Shown piece by piece: positions 5,814 to 12,955 of a DNA stretch of 33,175 nucleotides. The DNA is taken from contig CAZBSC010000008.1 in assembly GCA_964494845.1 (NCBI GenBank), forward strand, positions 1 through 33,175, given 5' to 3'. The notes beneath the pieces are model-generated. The model was not told where the DNA came from. It ran no database searches and saw nothing but the letters and a program-made list of their open reading frames with translations. Within the stretch, counting starts at the first letter, position 1, and the number at the start of each line of letters is the position of its first letter. The DNA is from CAYRSA01 sp964494845. Its GTDB lineage: Bacteria > Patescibacteriota > Saccharimonadia > Saccharimonadales > JAGQNJ01. Position numbers and translations under genes: made by a program.

Positions 5814-6908
5814 ATGAAACAACCCACGCCATCTACCCCTGTATTTAAATACAAAAATATCACAGATGGTGTACGTTCAGGTATTTTACGGACCCGTGCT
5901 GGTTTGGCGCATACTCCAACCTTCATGCCTGACGGTACTCGTGGAGCAGTTAAAAGCTTGAGCCCGCAGCAGGTAACAGATACGGGGGTTCAAATAGTGC
6001 TCGCGAATACCTACCATCTGCATATGCAGCCGGGTGAAAAAGTTATAAAGAGGCTAGGCGGGTTACATGTATTTGCTAATAGAAAAGGTCCAATACTGAC
6101 TGACTCTGGTGGTTTCCAGGTATTTTCACTGTCGCACATTAATAAAATCACGGAAGAGGGTGTAACTTTCAAAAATCCCAGCAATGGTGACCAGATTTTT
6201 CTCTCACCAGAAAAGTCTATCCAGATCCAGATGGATTTGGGCGCTGATATGATGGTGGCCTTTGATGACGTTACCGCATTGGATGCCAAAGGGCGCAATC
6301 GTACGCTAGAGGCGTTCGAGAGGACACATAGATGGCTAGAGCGCTCGATAGCAGAGTTCAAGAGATTGACTAAAAATATGTCCGATAACGAACGTCCTTT
6401 GCTGTTCGGTGTAGTTCAGGGAGGTCTCGATAAGGAGCTAAGGAAAAAAAGTCTAGAGCTAGTACAGCAAACAGAGGTGGACGGTATCGCTATCGGCGGG
6501 TTATCAGTTGGAGAATCCAGACCGGAAATGTACGATATTCTGTCGTTCTTGGCTCCGCATTACGATCCAGATCGTCCACATTTCTTGCTTGGTGTCGGCA
6601 CGCCGCCAGATCTAAGATTCGGCATCCAGCACGGAATAGATATGTTCGACTGTGTTTTGCCCACCCGTAACGCAAGACACGGCTTTGCCTGGGTAACGGG
6701 GGACGAGAAGCTCCAACTGACCAATAAAAAATTTGCTTCGGACACCAAGGTTATTGATCCGGGTTGCGACTGTTATTCCTGTCAGCAAGGATTTTCTCGA
6801 GGGTTCCTGCGTCATCAGTTCAAAGTAGGTGAGCCGTTGGCGGGCTCATTGGTGTCCATTCATAATATTCGTTATCTAGAACGCCTCTGCGAAGAATACA
6901 GAAAATAA
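5814..6908 (+). CDS. tgt: tRNA-guanine transglycosylase (queuine tRNA-ribosyltransferase)
   Basis: This enzyme swaps guanine 34 of GUN-anticodon tRNAs (Asp, Asn, His, Tyr) for preQ1. The 364-aa protein is near normal length and holds the whole active site: the acid DSGGFQVF (D97), GVVQGG and AIGGLSVGE, the nucleophile in MFDCVLPTRNARHG (D279), and a zinc site CDC..C with a later His (C318, C320, C323, H350). A longer reading from 5754 would add 20 residues unlike the family, and would place the promoter inside the gene; the ATG at 5814 fits both the family N-terminus and the -10 box. There is no Shine-Dalgarno sequence. No queuosine biosynthesis genes are present in the window, though tRNA-Asp(GTC), a substrate, is. 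Confidence 0.95.
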   Translation: MKQPTPSTPVFKYKNITDGVRSGILRTRAGLAHTPTFMPDGTRGAVKSLSPQQVTDTGVQIVLANTYHLHMQPGEKVIKRLGGLHVFANRKGPILTDSGGFQVFSLSHINKITEEGVTFKNPSNGDQIFLSPEKSIQIQMDLGADMMVAFDDVTALDAKGRNRTLEAFERTHRWLERSIAEFKRLTKNMSDNERPLLFGVVQGGLDKELRKKSLELVQQTEVDGIAIGGLSVGESRPEMYDILSFLAPHYDPDRPHFLLGVGTPPDLRFGIQHGIDMFDCVLPTRNARHGFAWVTGDEKLQLTNKKFASDTKVIDPGCDCYSCQQGFSRGFLRHQFKVGEPLAGSLVSIHNIRYLERLCEEYRK

Positions 6909-6929
6909 AAAATTCGAAGATGGACCTGG

Positions 6930-7006
6930 TGGTGGGCGGTACAGGATTCGAACCTGTCACCTCTACAACGTCAATGTAGCGCTCTAGCCAAATGAGCTAA
7001 CCGCCC
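6930..7006 (-). tRNA. tRNA-Val (GAC)
   Basis: Acceptor GGGCGGT/ACCGCCC, D arm GCTC/GAGC, anticodon arm CTACA-TTGACGT-TGTAG with anticodon GAC, T arm ACAGG-TTCGAAT-CCTGT, encoded CCA. It faces tgt with 21 bases between. No partial copy of it is seen nearby. Confidence 0.95.
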
Positions 7007-7114
7007 TTATTCGCATTTAAGGATATCAAAAACAGGGGAGAATGAATAGTCCACAGGTTCTGTAAACAAAACAACAATAAAGTACTAGCATTATGATACT
7101 AGCCTATGTATACT

Positions 7115-7208
7115 CTTGTGTACGGGTGAAGTTTCCAGAGGTGTTGAAACTTCCGAGAAGCCTTAGAAATGTCGTGCTTATTTGCGAGAAAGCGCGACAT
7201 TTTTATTT
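7115..7208 (+). ncRNA. Candidate small RNA or attenuated leader
   Basis: About 90 bases hold two stable hairpins and no plausible gene: GAAGTTTC/GAAACTTC (7128-7135, 7146-7153) and an 11-bp terminator stem (7169-7179, 7190-7200, one G-U pair) followed by TTTTTATTT. A weak -10 (TATACT, 7109-7114) precedes it. A terminator here needs a transcript, and the only upstream neighbour, tRNA-Val, points the other way. It may be a small RNA or a separate leader segment for thrS. Confidence 0.45.
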
Positions 7209-7211
7209 GTC

Positions 7212-7220
7212 TGATATAAT
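7212..7220 (+). promoter_or_regulatory. Extended -10 promoter of the thrS leader
   Basis: TG-A-TATAAT has its hexamer at 7215-7220, so transcription would start near 7227, just after the preceding terminator, and give a leader of about 190 nt. Confidence 0.65.
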
Positions 7221-7226
7221 ACCGGC

Positions 7227-7396
7227 AGGCAATGAAGTGGACTCACCACCCATGGAGCCTCGTGAACAGTTCTGCACCGCACGTTAACAGGGGCACTAAG
7301 AGTGAAAGATTTCGGTGGAACAGCCTGGCGACGGGCCCGAAACGCGTAACAGATTGAATGTATTTGCGAGAATATTGAATCTGGAACGCGTTTTTT
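7227..7396 (+). promoter_or_regulatory. T-box-like riboswitch and terminator in the thrS leader
   Basis: T-boxes sense uncharged tRNA and are typical of aminoacyl-tRNA synthetase leaders. The antiterminator shape is visible: helix TTTCGG/CCGAAA (7310-7315, 7337-7342), a 7-nt bulge TGGAACA (7316-7322), then GCC/GGC (7323-7325, 7334-7336). The bulge starts UGGA, complementary to UCCA, the 3' end of the window's tRNA-Thr. A tight hairpin CACT-AAG-AGTG (7294-7304) precedes it like stem III. The terminator pairs AACGCG with CGCGTT and CAGATT with AATCTG (7341-7392), followed by TTTTTT, and overlaps the antiterminator at 7341-7342. Stem I is short (GGC, GTGG/CCAC, GCC at 7228-7259); the specifier could be ACC (7248-7250) or ACT (7241-7243), which I cannot decide. 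Confidence 0.65.
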
Positions 7397-7417
7397 ATTT
7401 ATAAAAAGGAGAAAACA

Positions 7418-9274
7418 ATGGCCGATCAAGACAAACTACAAATAATGCGACATAGTATGGCGCACGTCATGGCCACCGCAATCCAGCAAAAATGGCCAAA
7501 AACTAAATTTGGGGTTGGTCCAGCGGTAGAAAATGGCTTTTATTACGACGTAGACCTCGGTGACGATAGTTTGTCTGAAGATGACCTAGCTGATTTAGAA
7601 AAAGAGATGAAAAAAATCATCAAGGCTGATCAGCCGTTTGAAAAATCAGAATTATCAATCGATGAAGCCCTTGTCTGGGCCAAAGATTCACAGCAGCCAT
7701 ATAAAGAAGAGTTATTGAACGATTTAATGCGTGCCGGTACCACTGTCGCCAAAGATCTAGATGCTGATGAGCTGGGGACTATAACGGGTGGAGACAGCAA
7801 GGTAGACAAAGTGTCATTTTATAAAAATGGCTCATTCACCGACCTTTGCCGGGGCCCGCACGTAGAGAGTACTGGCAAAGTTGGGGCTTTCAAGTTAATG
7901 CGTGTATCTGGAGCGTATTGGCGCGGTAAGGAGGGGAACCCCCAGATGCAGCGTATTTACGGGGTTGCATTTGAAACAGAGAAAGAACTCCGCCAACACT
8001 TGAATATGCTTGAAGAAGCTAAAAAACGAGACCACCGCGTTATTGGTGAAAAGCTAAATCTTTTCTTTTTATCTGATATTGTTGGAGCCGGACTTCCGCT
8101 TATGATGCCAAAAGGTGAAATCATCAAGAAGACACTAATGGATTATATGAGGAGTAAAGAAGAAGCTAGAGGCTACCAGTATGTTTCTACCCCCGTACTA
8201 ACTCAGCGAAAATTGTATGAATTATCTGGTCATGCTGATTACTTTCTCGATGATATGTATGCAACAGAGATAGATGAAGAAGGGAATCAGTTTTTCTTAA
8301 AGCCTATGAACTGTCCACATCATCATATGATTTATAACAAAATGGTTGAGAGTTATCGGGATCTTCCGTTGCGCCTAAGTGAGCATGCGGGTTTATACCG
8401 CTACGAGTTATCAGGCACCCTTACAGGATTAATTCGAATGCGCGGGCCCATCACACAAAACGATTCTCATACATATGTCACAAAGGATCAACTCAAACAA
8501 GAATTTAAAGATGTATTAGAACTTTTCAGAGAGGTATATCAAGAAACAGGTATTGACGACTATTGGTTCAGACTCTCGTTACCAGATTTTGATAAGGATA
8601 AATTTGTGGATGATCCAAAAAAATGGGACTTTGCTGCTGAAGTTATAAGAGAAGTCTTAGAAGAATCTGGCTTGCCATATGTTGAAGGGGTGGGCGAAGC
8701 GGCTTTCTATGGTCCGAAGGTAGATGTTCAAACCAGGAATGTCCTAGGGAAAGAAGACACGATCGCGACCGTTCAGTTAGATATTCTGGTTCCAGAAAGA
8801 ATGGACCTAACCTATGTTGATGTAGATGGTCAAAAGAAATACCCGTATATAATTCACAAAAGCATTATGGGTGCGTTCGAGCGTTTCATGGCGTTCTTAT
8901 TAGAGAAGACGGCTGGTAATTTACCGGTGTGGCTTGCGCCGGAACAAATTAGACTGGTTACTGTAAATCAGGAAGAACCAACAGTAAAGTGCGCAGAAAA
9001 CATCCTCGAGAAGGCAAAAAAGCTAGGGTTGCGTGTCTATCTGGATAACTCCAGTGAGTCCGTGGGCAAAAAAATCCGCGAATCTGAGATTATGAAAGTT
9101 CCGTACACTCTGGTTATTGGTGAAAAAGAAATCGAGTCAGGCAACGTCATGCCCCGAATCCGCAGTGATATCTCTGCCGGAGCAAGTAATGAAACTGTGA
9201 GCATCGAACAGTTCCTGGAAACGGTGGCGAACGAGGCTAAATCACGCGTAACACATAGCTTGCTCAATGGCTGA
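7418..9274 (+). CDS. thrS: Threonyl-tRNA synthetase, lacking the TGS domain
   Basis: ThrRS charges tRNA-Thr. The 618-aa protein starts directly at the editing domain (H12 and H16 in RHSMAHVMA; C144 and H148 in CRGPHVES), so the usual ~60-residue N-terminal TGS domain is absent. The class II core follows, with zinc ligands C299 (MNCPHH), H351 (DSHTYV) and H480 (IIHKS), a motif-2 region RYELSGTLTGLIRMRG (328-343) and motif 3 around GAFERF (485-490); the anticodon-binding domain occupies about 508-605. AAGGAG eight bases upstream supports the start. It leads the overlapping operon thrS-atl-miaA, under the T-box-like leader. Confidence 0.95.
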   Translation: MADQDKLQIMRHSMAHVMATAIQQKWPKTKFGVGPAVENGFYYDVDLGDDSLSEDDLADLEKEMKKIIKADQPFEKSELSIDEALVWAKDSQQPYKEELLNDLMRAGTTVAKDLDADELGTITGGDSKVDKVSFYKNGSFTDLCRGPHVESTGKVGAFKLMRVSGAYWRGKEGNPQMQRIYGVAFETEKELRQHLNMLEEAKKRDHRVIGEKLNLFFLSDIVGAGLPLMMPKGEIIKKTLMDYMRSKEEARGYQYVSTPVLTQRKLYELSGHADYFLDDMYATEIDEEGNQFFLKPMNCPHHHMIYNKMVESYRDLPLRLSEHAGLYRYELSGTLTGLIRMRGPITQNDSHTYVTKDQLKQEFKDVLELFREVYQETGIDDYWFRLSLPDFDKDKFVDDPKKWDFAAEVIREVLEESGLPYVEGVGEAAFYGPKVDVQTRNVLGKEDTIATVQLDILVPERMDLTYVDVDGQKKYPYIIHKSIMGAFERFMAFLLEKTAGNLPVWLAPEQIRLVTVNQEEPTVKCAENILEKAKKLGLRVYLDNSSESVGKKIRESEIMKVPYTLVIGEKEIESGNVMPRIRSDISAGASNETVSIEQFLETVANEAKSRVTHSLLNG

Positions 9275-9569
9275 AAACTTCCGGGACCAAGTTTATAGGC
9301 TAGTGGCTCAAATACCAAAAGGAAGAGTCATGACTTATGGCCAGATTGCTACTTTATGCGGACGACCGAGAGCGGCTCGTATTGTCGGTGGCGTAGCGCA
9401 TTACGGAGATCTAGATCTGCCATGGCAGCGTGTTGTAAAAAAAGACGGCTCATTAGCCGAGGGTTATCCTGGTGGCACAGAGGGCCACAAGACCGCTCTA
9501 GAAGCCGAAGGCATACAAGTAGACGAGCACTATAAAATAGCTATTGAGGGCCTATTATGGCGCCCATAA
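9267..9569 (+). CDS. Alkyltransferase-like (Atl) DNA-damage-binding protein
   Basis: This 100-aa protein is the DNA-binding domain of the O6-methylguanine methyltransferase family, with the Cys of the catalytic PCHR motif replaced by Trp (PWQRV, residues 52-56). That is the hallmark of Atl proteins, which bind O6-alkylguanine without repairing it and route it to nucleotide excision repair. Other family residues are present: the Tyr of TYGQIA (Y24) that rotates the phosphate, and PRAAR with the arginine finger (about R35-R38). The start overlaps the end of thrS by eight bases and the end overlaps miaA by thirteen, so it is translationally coupled on both sides. No Ada or Ogt gene is seen in the window. 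Confidence 0.9.
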   Translation: MAENFRDQVYRLVAQIPKGRVMTYGQIATLCGRPRAARIVGGVAHYGDLDLPWQRVVKKDGSLAEGYPGGTEGHKTALEAEGIQVDEHYKIAIEGLLWRP

Positions 9570-10336
9570 AGCCTCCTTTGGTGGTGGTTGTCGGTGAAAC
9601 AGCGTCTGGGAAGACGGCTTTAGGGCTTGAACTGGCTGAAAAGTTTGGTGGCGAGATAATATGTGCCGATAGCCGCACTATCTACAGAGGCATGGATATT
9701 GGGACGGCGAAACCTACTAATGAAGAGCAAAGTATAGTACCACACCATCTGCTAGATATTAGAAACCCAGATGAGACATATACAGTGGCGCAATTTCAGG
9801 CGGATGCTCGAGAAGCAATAATAGATATTAGTAGCAGGGGCAAACTGCCAATTATGGTTGGAGGCAGCGGATTGTACATTGACTCCGTCATTTATGACTA
9901 TTCCTTCTACTCTGATGGTATTAGAGATAAATCAAATCCCCGACATTTAGCAGATGGATCAGGCTCGCAGGATAAGGTGTTGCGCGCAAACACCTTAGTT
10001 ATTGGCATCCAACGCGACAAGGGCGACCTAGAAAATCGTATTAAAAAACGCGTCGATATCATGCTTGAAGCCGGTTTGGTTGATGAAGTAAGTAGACTTA
10101 TTGCGAAATATGGCCGAGACAAACCAGCACTCAGCGGAATATGCTACCAAATCTTTGCTGATTACTTAGAGGGTCGTATATCTTTGGACGAAGCTCGTCA
10201 AAAATTTGTTCACGGGGATATGGTACTCGCAAAAAAACAACGAACTTGGTTCAAGCGCAACAAAAGTATTCATTGGGTAAATAACAGTGGTGTTGCTGTT
10301 GACATTACGACAACATTTTTGAACAATTTAGATTGA
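9557..10336 (+). CDS. miaA: tRNA dimethylallyltransferase, shortened form
   Basis: MiaA adds dimethylallyl to A37 of tRNAs that read UNN codons. The 259-aa protein has the P-loop GETASGKT (13-20), the signature ADSRTIYRGMDIGTAKP (37-53), GGSGLYI (102-108) and the C-terminal AKKQRTWFKRN (225-235). The family is usually about 300 residues. The missing part falls between about residues 118 and 145, where the helical insertion that grips the anticodon stem-loop should be: after GLYIDSVIYDY the protein soon resumes at LVIGIQRDK. Either the enzyme works without most of that domain or its tRNA set is reduced. It is the last gene of thrS-atl-miaA. Confidence 0.9.
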   Translation: MAPIKPPLVVVVGETASGKTALGLELAEKFGGEIICADSRTIYRGMDIGTAKPTNEEQSIVPHHLLDIRNPDETYTVAQFQADAREAIIDISSRGKLPIMVGGSGLYIDSVIYDYSFYSDGIRDKSNPRHLADGSGSQDKVLRANTLVIGIQRDKGDLENRIKKRVDIMLEAGLVDEVSRLIAKYGRDKPALSGICYQIFADYLEGRISLDEARQKFVHGDMVLAKKQRTWFKRNKSIHWVNNSGVAVDITTTFLNNLD

Positions 10337-10364
10337 CACTATTGATAGTAGTGAATAAAAGTTC

Positions 10365-10373
10365 TGTTATAAT
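10365..10373 (+). promoter_or_regulatory. Extended -10 promoter of the 10380 operon
   Basis: TG-T-TATAAT has its hexamer at 10368-10373 and TTGATA lies 20 bp upstream (10342-10347). The start is predicted exactly on the ATG at 10380, a leaderless message. Confidence 0.7.
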
Positions 10374-10379
10374 GAACAC

Positions 10380-10973
10380 ATGATCGAGCAGTTATTTGGG
10401 AGCAAGACGAGGGTTAAACTGTTGCAGCTATTCTATACCAATCCTAACCGATCGTTTTATGTGCGCGAGATTACGCGCAAAATTGATGAACAAATAAACT
10501 CAGTCAGACGTGAGCTGGCAAACTTGTTGAGTATAGGTATTATTTCGTCCGCGGATGACAATACCAATAAATTGTATTACGAAGTCGACCAGACATTTGA
10601 GTATTACGATGCATTGTCGGCCATTTTCGGTACAAAAAGAAAAACGACAGCAAAAACAATCCCCGCAAAAAATGAAGATAAGTCTGATATTACCTCAGTA
10701 GGCAATGTAGAGCTGGCGATTTTAACAGGACAGTTCACCAGAGATGAAAGCGCCGGAATTGATTTATTGATCGTCGGCGATACCAACCATACAAAAGTTC
10801 AGAAATTTGTTGATGAGTTCGAGGCAAAAGAAAATAAAGAAATCCGCTATACTGTTATGACTAGGAAAGATTTTGAATATCGCCGGCAGGTAAAGGATCG
10901 TTTTATAAATACCGTACTATCTGCCAAGAGGCAGGTACTAGTCGATAAACATAAATTATTAGAAACAAAATAA
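10380..10973 (+). CDS. Winged-helix protein with a nucleotidyltransferase-like C-terminal domain
   Basis: This 197-aa protein begins with a winged helix-turn-helix (about residues 1-72; RVKLLQLFYTNPNRSFYVREI and the recognition-helix region SVRRELANLLSIGI), of the kind found in small ArsR/MarR-like regulators. After a basic linker (about 83-100) the C-terminal part (about 108-190) looks like a minimal nucleotidyltransferase fold: LTGQFTRDE then AGIDLLIVGD. Active enzymes have GSxxxG and then an Asp-x-Asp; here the first Asp position is Gly, so catalysis is doubtful. It may sense a nucleotide or simply regulate. It forms an operon with the next gene (13-base gap). The message is probably leaderless. 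Confidence 0.7.
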   Translation: MIEQLFGSKTRVKLLQLFYTNPNRSFYVREITRKIDEQINSVRRELANLLSIGIISSADDNTNKLYYEVDQTFEYYDALSAIFGTKRKTTAKTIPAKNEDKSDITSVGNVELAILTGQFTRDESAGIDLLIVGDTNHTKVQKFVDEFEAKENKEIRYTVMTRKDFEYRRQVKDRFINTVLSAKRQVLVDKHKLLETK

Positions 10974-10986
10974 GGAGTATAGACAG

Positions 10987-11613
10987 ATGGAATTTCAGTA
11001 TTTTGGTGCAAATTGTGTGAAAATGGTGACCAAAGACGCCAGTATAGTAGTTGATGATGAGTTGGAGGCCCTAGGTTTAAAGAGCATCACAAAAGACGGT
11101 GATATTACCATAGCGACAAGATTTGATATGCCCGTGGCGGAAAGTGGCCAGCTTAGTATTAAGCAACCCGGAGAATACGAAGTGTCAAAGGTGGCTATAC
11201 AAGGCATACCTGTCCGGTCACATATGGATGAAGAAGGCAAGCAGTCGGCGACCATATTCAAGCTCACGACAACAGAGCTACGCGTAGCAGTTGTGGGCCA
11301 CATACACCCTGATTTAGACGAGGAGCAATTAGAGGCAATTGGTGTTGTTGATGTACTAATCGTCCCAGTTGGTGGAAATGGATATACACTGGATGCTATT
11401 GGAGCACTGAAAGTTATTAAGAAAATAGAGCCCAAGATTGTTATCCCTGTCCACTACAACGACCCAAAAATTAAATACGAGGTCCCACAGGTAGAACTTG
11501 AAGATGCTCTAAAAAACATGGCCATGGAGCCGACCGAAACAACAGACAAGCTAAAACTAAAAGCTAGTGATCTACCAGAGAACACTCAGCTTATTGTCTT
11601 GAACCGTCAATAA
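10987..11613 (+). CDS. Metallo-beta-lactamase-fold protein with a degenerate active site
   Basis: This 208-aa protein follows the layout of the UPF0173/UlaG-like branch of the metallo-beta-lactamase fold: an N-terminal strand with FGANCVKM, a turn ending in DITIATRFDMPVAES (39-53), PGEYEV (61-66), strand RVAVVGHIH (99-107), VDVLIVPVGGNG (121-132) and KIVIPVHYND (150-159). The metal-binding HxHxDH motif that should sit at about 44-50 is absent, although H105, H107 and H156 remain. It is therefore probably not a normal metallohydrolase and may be a structural or regulatory relative. It follows the winged-helix gene closely and has its own AAGGAG about nine bases upstream. Confidence 0.75.
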   Translation: MEFQYFGANCVKMVTKDASIVVDDELEALGLKSITKDGDITIATRFDMPVAESGQLSIKQPGEYEVSKVAIQGIPVRSHMDEEGKQSATIFKLTTTELRVAVVGHIHPDLDEEQLEAIGVVDVLIVPVGGNGYTLDAIGALKVIKKIEPKIVIPVHYNDPKIKYEVPQVELEDALKNMAMEPTETTDKLKLKASDLPENTQLIVLNRQ

Positions 11614-11637
11614 AAAACTCTCGTATGTCACGAGAGT
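11612..11637 (-). terminator. Terminator of rpmB
   Basis: A perfect 8-bp stem (ACTCTCGT at 11617-11624, ACGAGAGT at 11630-11637, 5-nt loop) is followed on the minus strand by TTTTTATT. On the plus strand there is no adequate T run, so it mainly serves rpmB. Confidence 0.8.
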
Positions 11638-11661
11638 AAGTGTTCTTTGAGCTTAGGATGT

Positions 11662-11892
11662 TTATTTATTGCTAGGGGTAAGTTCGGCTACATTGCTACC
11701 GGAAGTAATTACGCCTTTTTTCTTTAGAGTGCGTATAGCTTGAGTGCTTAGTTTCATTTTGACCTTTTTGCCATCAATAACTAGGGTTTTAGTCTGAAGG
11801 TTTGGCTTCCATACTTTTTTAGTGCGCCTAAGAGAGAAGCTCACATTGTGGCCGAATTGTTTGCCTTTGCCGGTTAATTCACACTTTTGCAT
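11662..11892 (-). CDS. rpmB: Large ribosomal subunit protein bL28
   Basis: This 76-aa protein matches bL28: MQKCELTGKG at the start (the family's C-x-xTGK), GHNVSFSLRRTKKVWKPN (14-31), then the strand pair around VIDGKKVKMKLSTQAIRTLKKKG (38-60). It is a single-gene unit with its own terminator, facing the degenerate metallo-beta-lactamase-like gene. There is no Shine-Dalgarno sequence; a TACAAT box ends 12 bases before the ATG, so the leader is about 5-6 nt. Confidence 0.95.
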   Translation of the reverse strand: MQKCELTGKGKQFGHNVSFSLRRTKKVWKPNLQTKTLVIDGKKVKMKLSTQAIRTLKKKGVITSGSNVAELTPSNK

Positions 11893-11904
11893 AATTGAGA
11901 GTTA

Positions 11905-11910
11905 ATTGTA
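11905..11910 (-). promoter_or_regulatory. -10 box of rpmB
   Basis: The minus strand reads TACAAT at 11910-11905, 12 bases before the rpmB ATG. It lies back to back with the promoter of the site-2 protease gene. Confidence 0.5.
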
Positions 11911-11948
11911 TCTGTTTTGTCTCTGATAGTCAATATCAGAAAATCCTA

Positions 11949-11954
11949 TATACT
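11949..11954 (+). promoter_or_regulatory. -10 box of the site-2 protease gene
   Basis: TATACT ends nine bases before the ATG at 11964, giving a predicted leader of 2-3 nt and no room for a Shine-Dalgarno sequence. Confidence 0.5.
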
Positions 11955-11963
11955 ATAAGCACT

Positions 11964-12593
11964 ATGGTTGGCGATCTAACACTATTTAATGTTGCGGTAC
12001 TATTGTTTTCAATAATCATTGGTGTATCTATGCACGAAGCCATGCATGGTTTTGCCGCACACTGGCTAGGCGATAGCACAGCGCTACACGCTGGAAGATT
12101 AACGCTTAACCCCTTAAAACACGTTGATTTATTAACAACGATACTACTCCCTTTGGGTTTAATCCTGTTAGGTTTGCCTCCTTTTCTTATTGCAAAACCT
12201 GTTCCATTCAACCCCTGGAATGTTAAATATGAAGAATTTGGCGTAGCTATCATTGGGCTTGCTGGGCCGTTTACAAACTTGGTTTTGGCAACCGTAATAG
12301 CTATTTTTGTACGAATATCGGGTGTGGCAGTTGGAACTGATGTATTTCTTGCACTATCGACCTTCGTTCAGATCAATATTGCTTTGTTTATTTTTAATCT
12401 TATTCCATTTCCTCCCCTTGATGGATCGCGAGTACTCTATGCGTTTGCGCCAGAGCCCCTGCAGAAATTCATGCAACAGATAGAGGGCATGGGATTTATT
12501 GCTATTTTGATATTTATGATTTTACTATTCCCACTGTTGAGACCAGCATTTCTGGGATTAAACGGATTTTTCTATACATTACTATTAGGCTAG
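11964..12593 (+). CDS. Site-2 protease family zinc metalloprotease (M50)
   Basis: This 209-aa intramembrane protease has the zinc motif HEAMH (H24, E25, H28) in the first membrane segment (about 7-32), the conserved region RLTLNPLKHVD (45-55), and the third metal ligand in NLIPFPPLDGSR (145-156; Asp153). Membrane segments are near 57-75, 92-116, 128-148 and 175-193. It belongs to the short, PDZ-less group, whose members cut membrane-anchored regulators or signal peptides; the substrate is unknown. A longer reading from TTG at 11895 would put the -10 box inside the gene, so I chose the ATG at 11964. Confidence 0.9.
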   Translation: MVGDLTLFNVAVLLFSIIIGVSMHEAMHGFAAHWLGDSTALHAGRLTLNPLKHVDLLTTILLPLGLILLGLPPFLIAKPVPFNPWNVKYEEFGVAIIGLAGPFTNLVLATVIAIFVRISGVAVGTDVFLALSTFVQINIALFIFNLIPFPPLDGSRVLYAFAPEPLQKFMQQIEGMGFIAILIFMILLFPLLRPAFLGLNGFFYTLLLG

Positions 12594-12607
12594 GGTGTAT
12601 AATTAGA

Positions 12608-12626
12608 TTGCTGAGTTTTTCAGCAA
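12608..12626 (+). terminator. Weak hairpin after the protease gene
   Basis: TTGCTGA/TCAGCAA form a 7-bp stem with a GTTTT loop 14 bases after the stop. No T run follows, so intrinsic termination is uncertain. Confidence 0.35.
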
Positions 12627-12766
12627 GCCAACAATGATTATCTAACACTATCATTTAGGAATCTCAATATTAGAACTTGCCAGCGGGCGGGTGAATGCGA
12701 GTATCCACCTGGGTTAACCAGATTAATCATACGGCTTGTCAGGCTCAGCTTTTTTATTGTCAAAAA

Positions 12767-12786
12767 TTGGTCGGGGTGACAGGACT
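12767..12786 (-). repeat. Displaced copy of the tRNA-Pro 3' end
   Basis: These 20 bases are identical to 12952-12971, which covers the CCA, discriminator, acceptor 3' strand and part of the T arm of tRNA-Pro. The copy lies 185 bp away, beyond the tRNA terminator. Between them a second, weaker match to the variable/T-arm region (GAGGTCG-AGGT on the minus strand, around 12877-12888) can be seen. The rest of 12627-12766 holds nothing I can identify. Confidence 0.8.
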
Positions 12787-12915
12787 CGCCTACATTCTGC
12801 AGGCCCGAAACTTCATGATTGACAACCAGTTGTCATCAGAAGGTTTCCTTGCGGACAGCCACTGGCTATCCTCACCTACGACCTCTGGGATTGCAACTTA
12901 AATCTAATATCCTTA

Positions 12916-12955
12916 CCAACCAAAAAACCGCCCAGAAGGACGGCTCTTTGGTTGG
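12916..12955 (-). terminator. Terminator of tRNA-Pro
   Basis: On the minus strand the stem GCCGTCC/GGGCGGT with loop TTCT is followed by TTTTTT; an outer CCAACCAAA/TTTGGTTGG extends it. The outer arm includes the tRNA's own CCA, so folding of the terminator competes with the tRNA 3' end. Confidence 0.75.

Noticed and set aside
7093..7287. 64-aa ORF before thrS
   Set aside because: It passes through two hairpins, a terminator and a promoter and has no ribosome site.
9272..9274. Recoded UGA (as in Gracilibacteria/SR1)
   Set aside because: thrS ends on TGA at the normal family length and no in-frame TGA interrupts a conserved gene, so the standard code applies.
11895..11963. Upstream TTG start for the site-2 protease
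   Set aside because: The extension covers both divergent -10 boxes and has no ribosome site; the ATG at 11964 begins the first membrane helix properly.
12695..12901. 68-aa ORF near tRNA-Pro
   Set aside because: It translates the displaced tRNA fragment and spacer; no ribosome site or family likeness.
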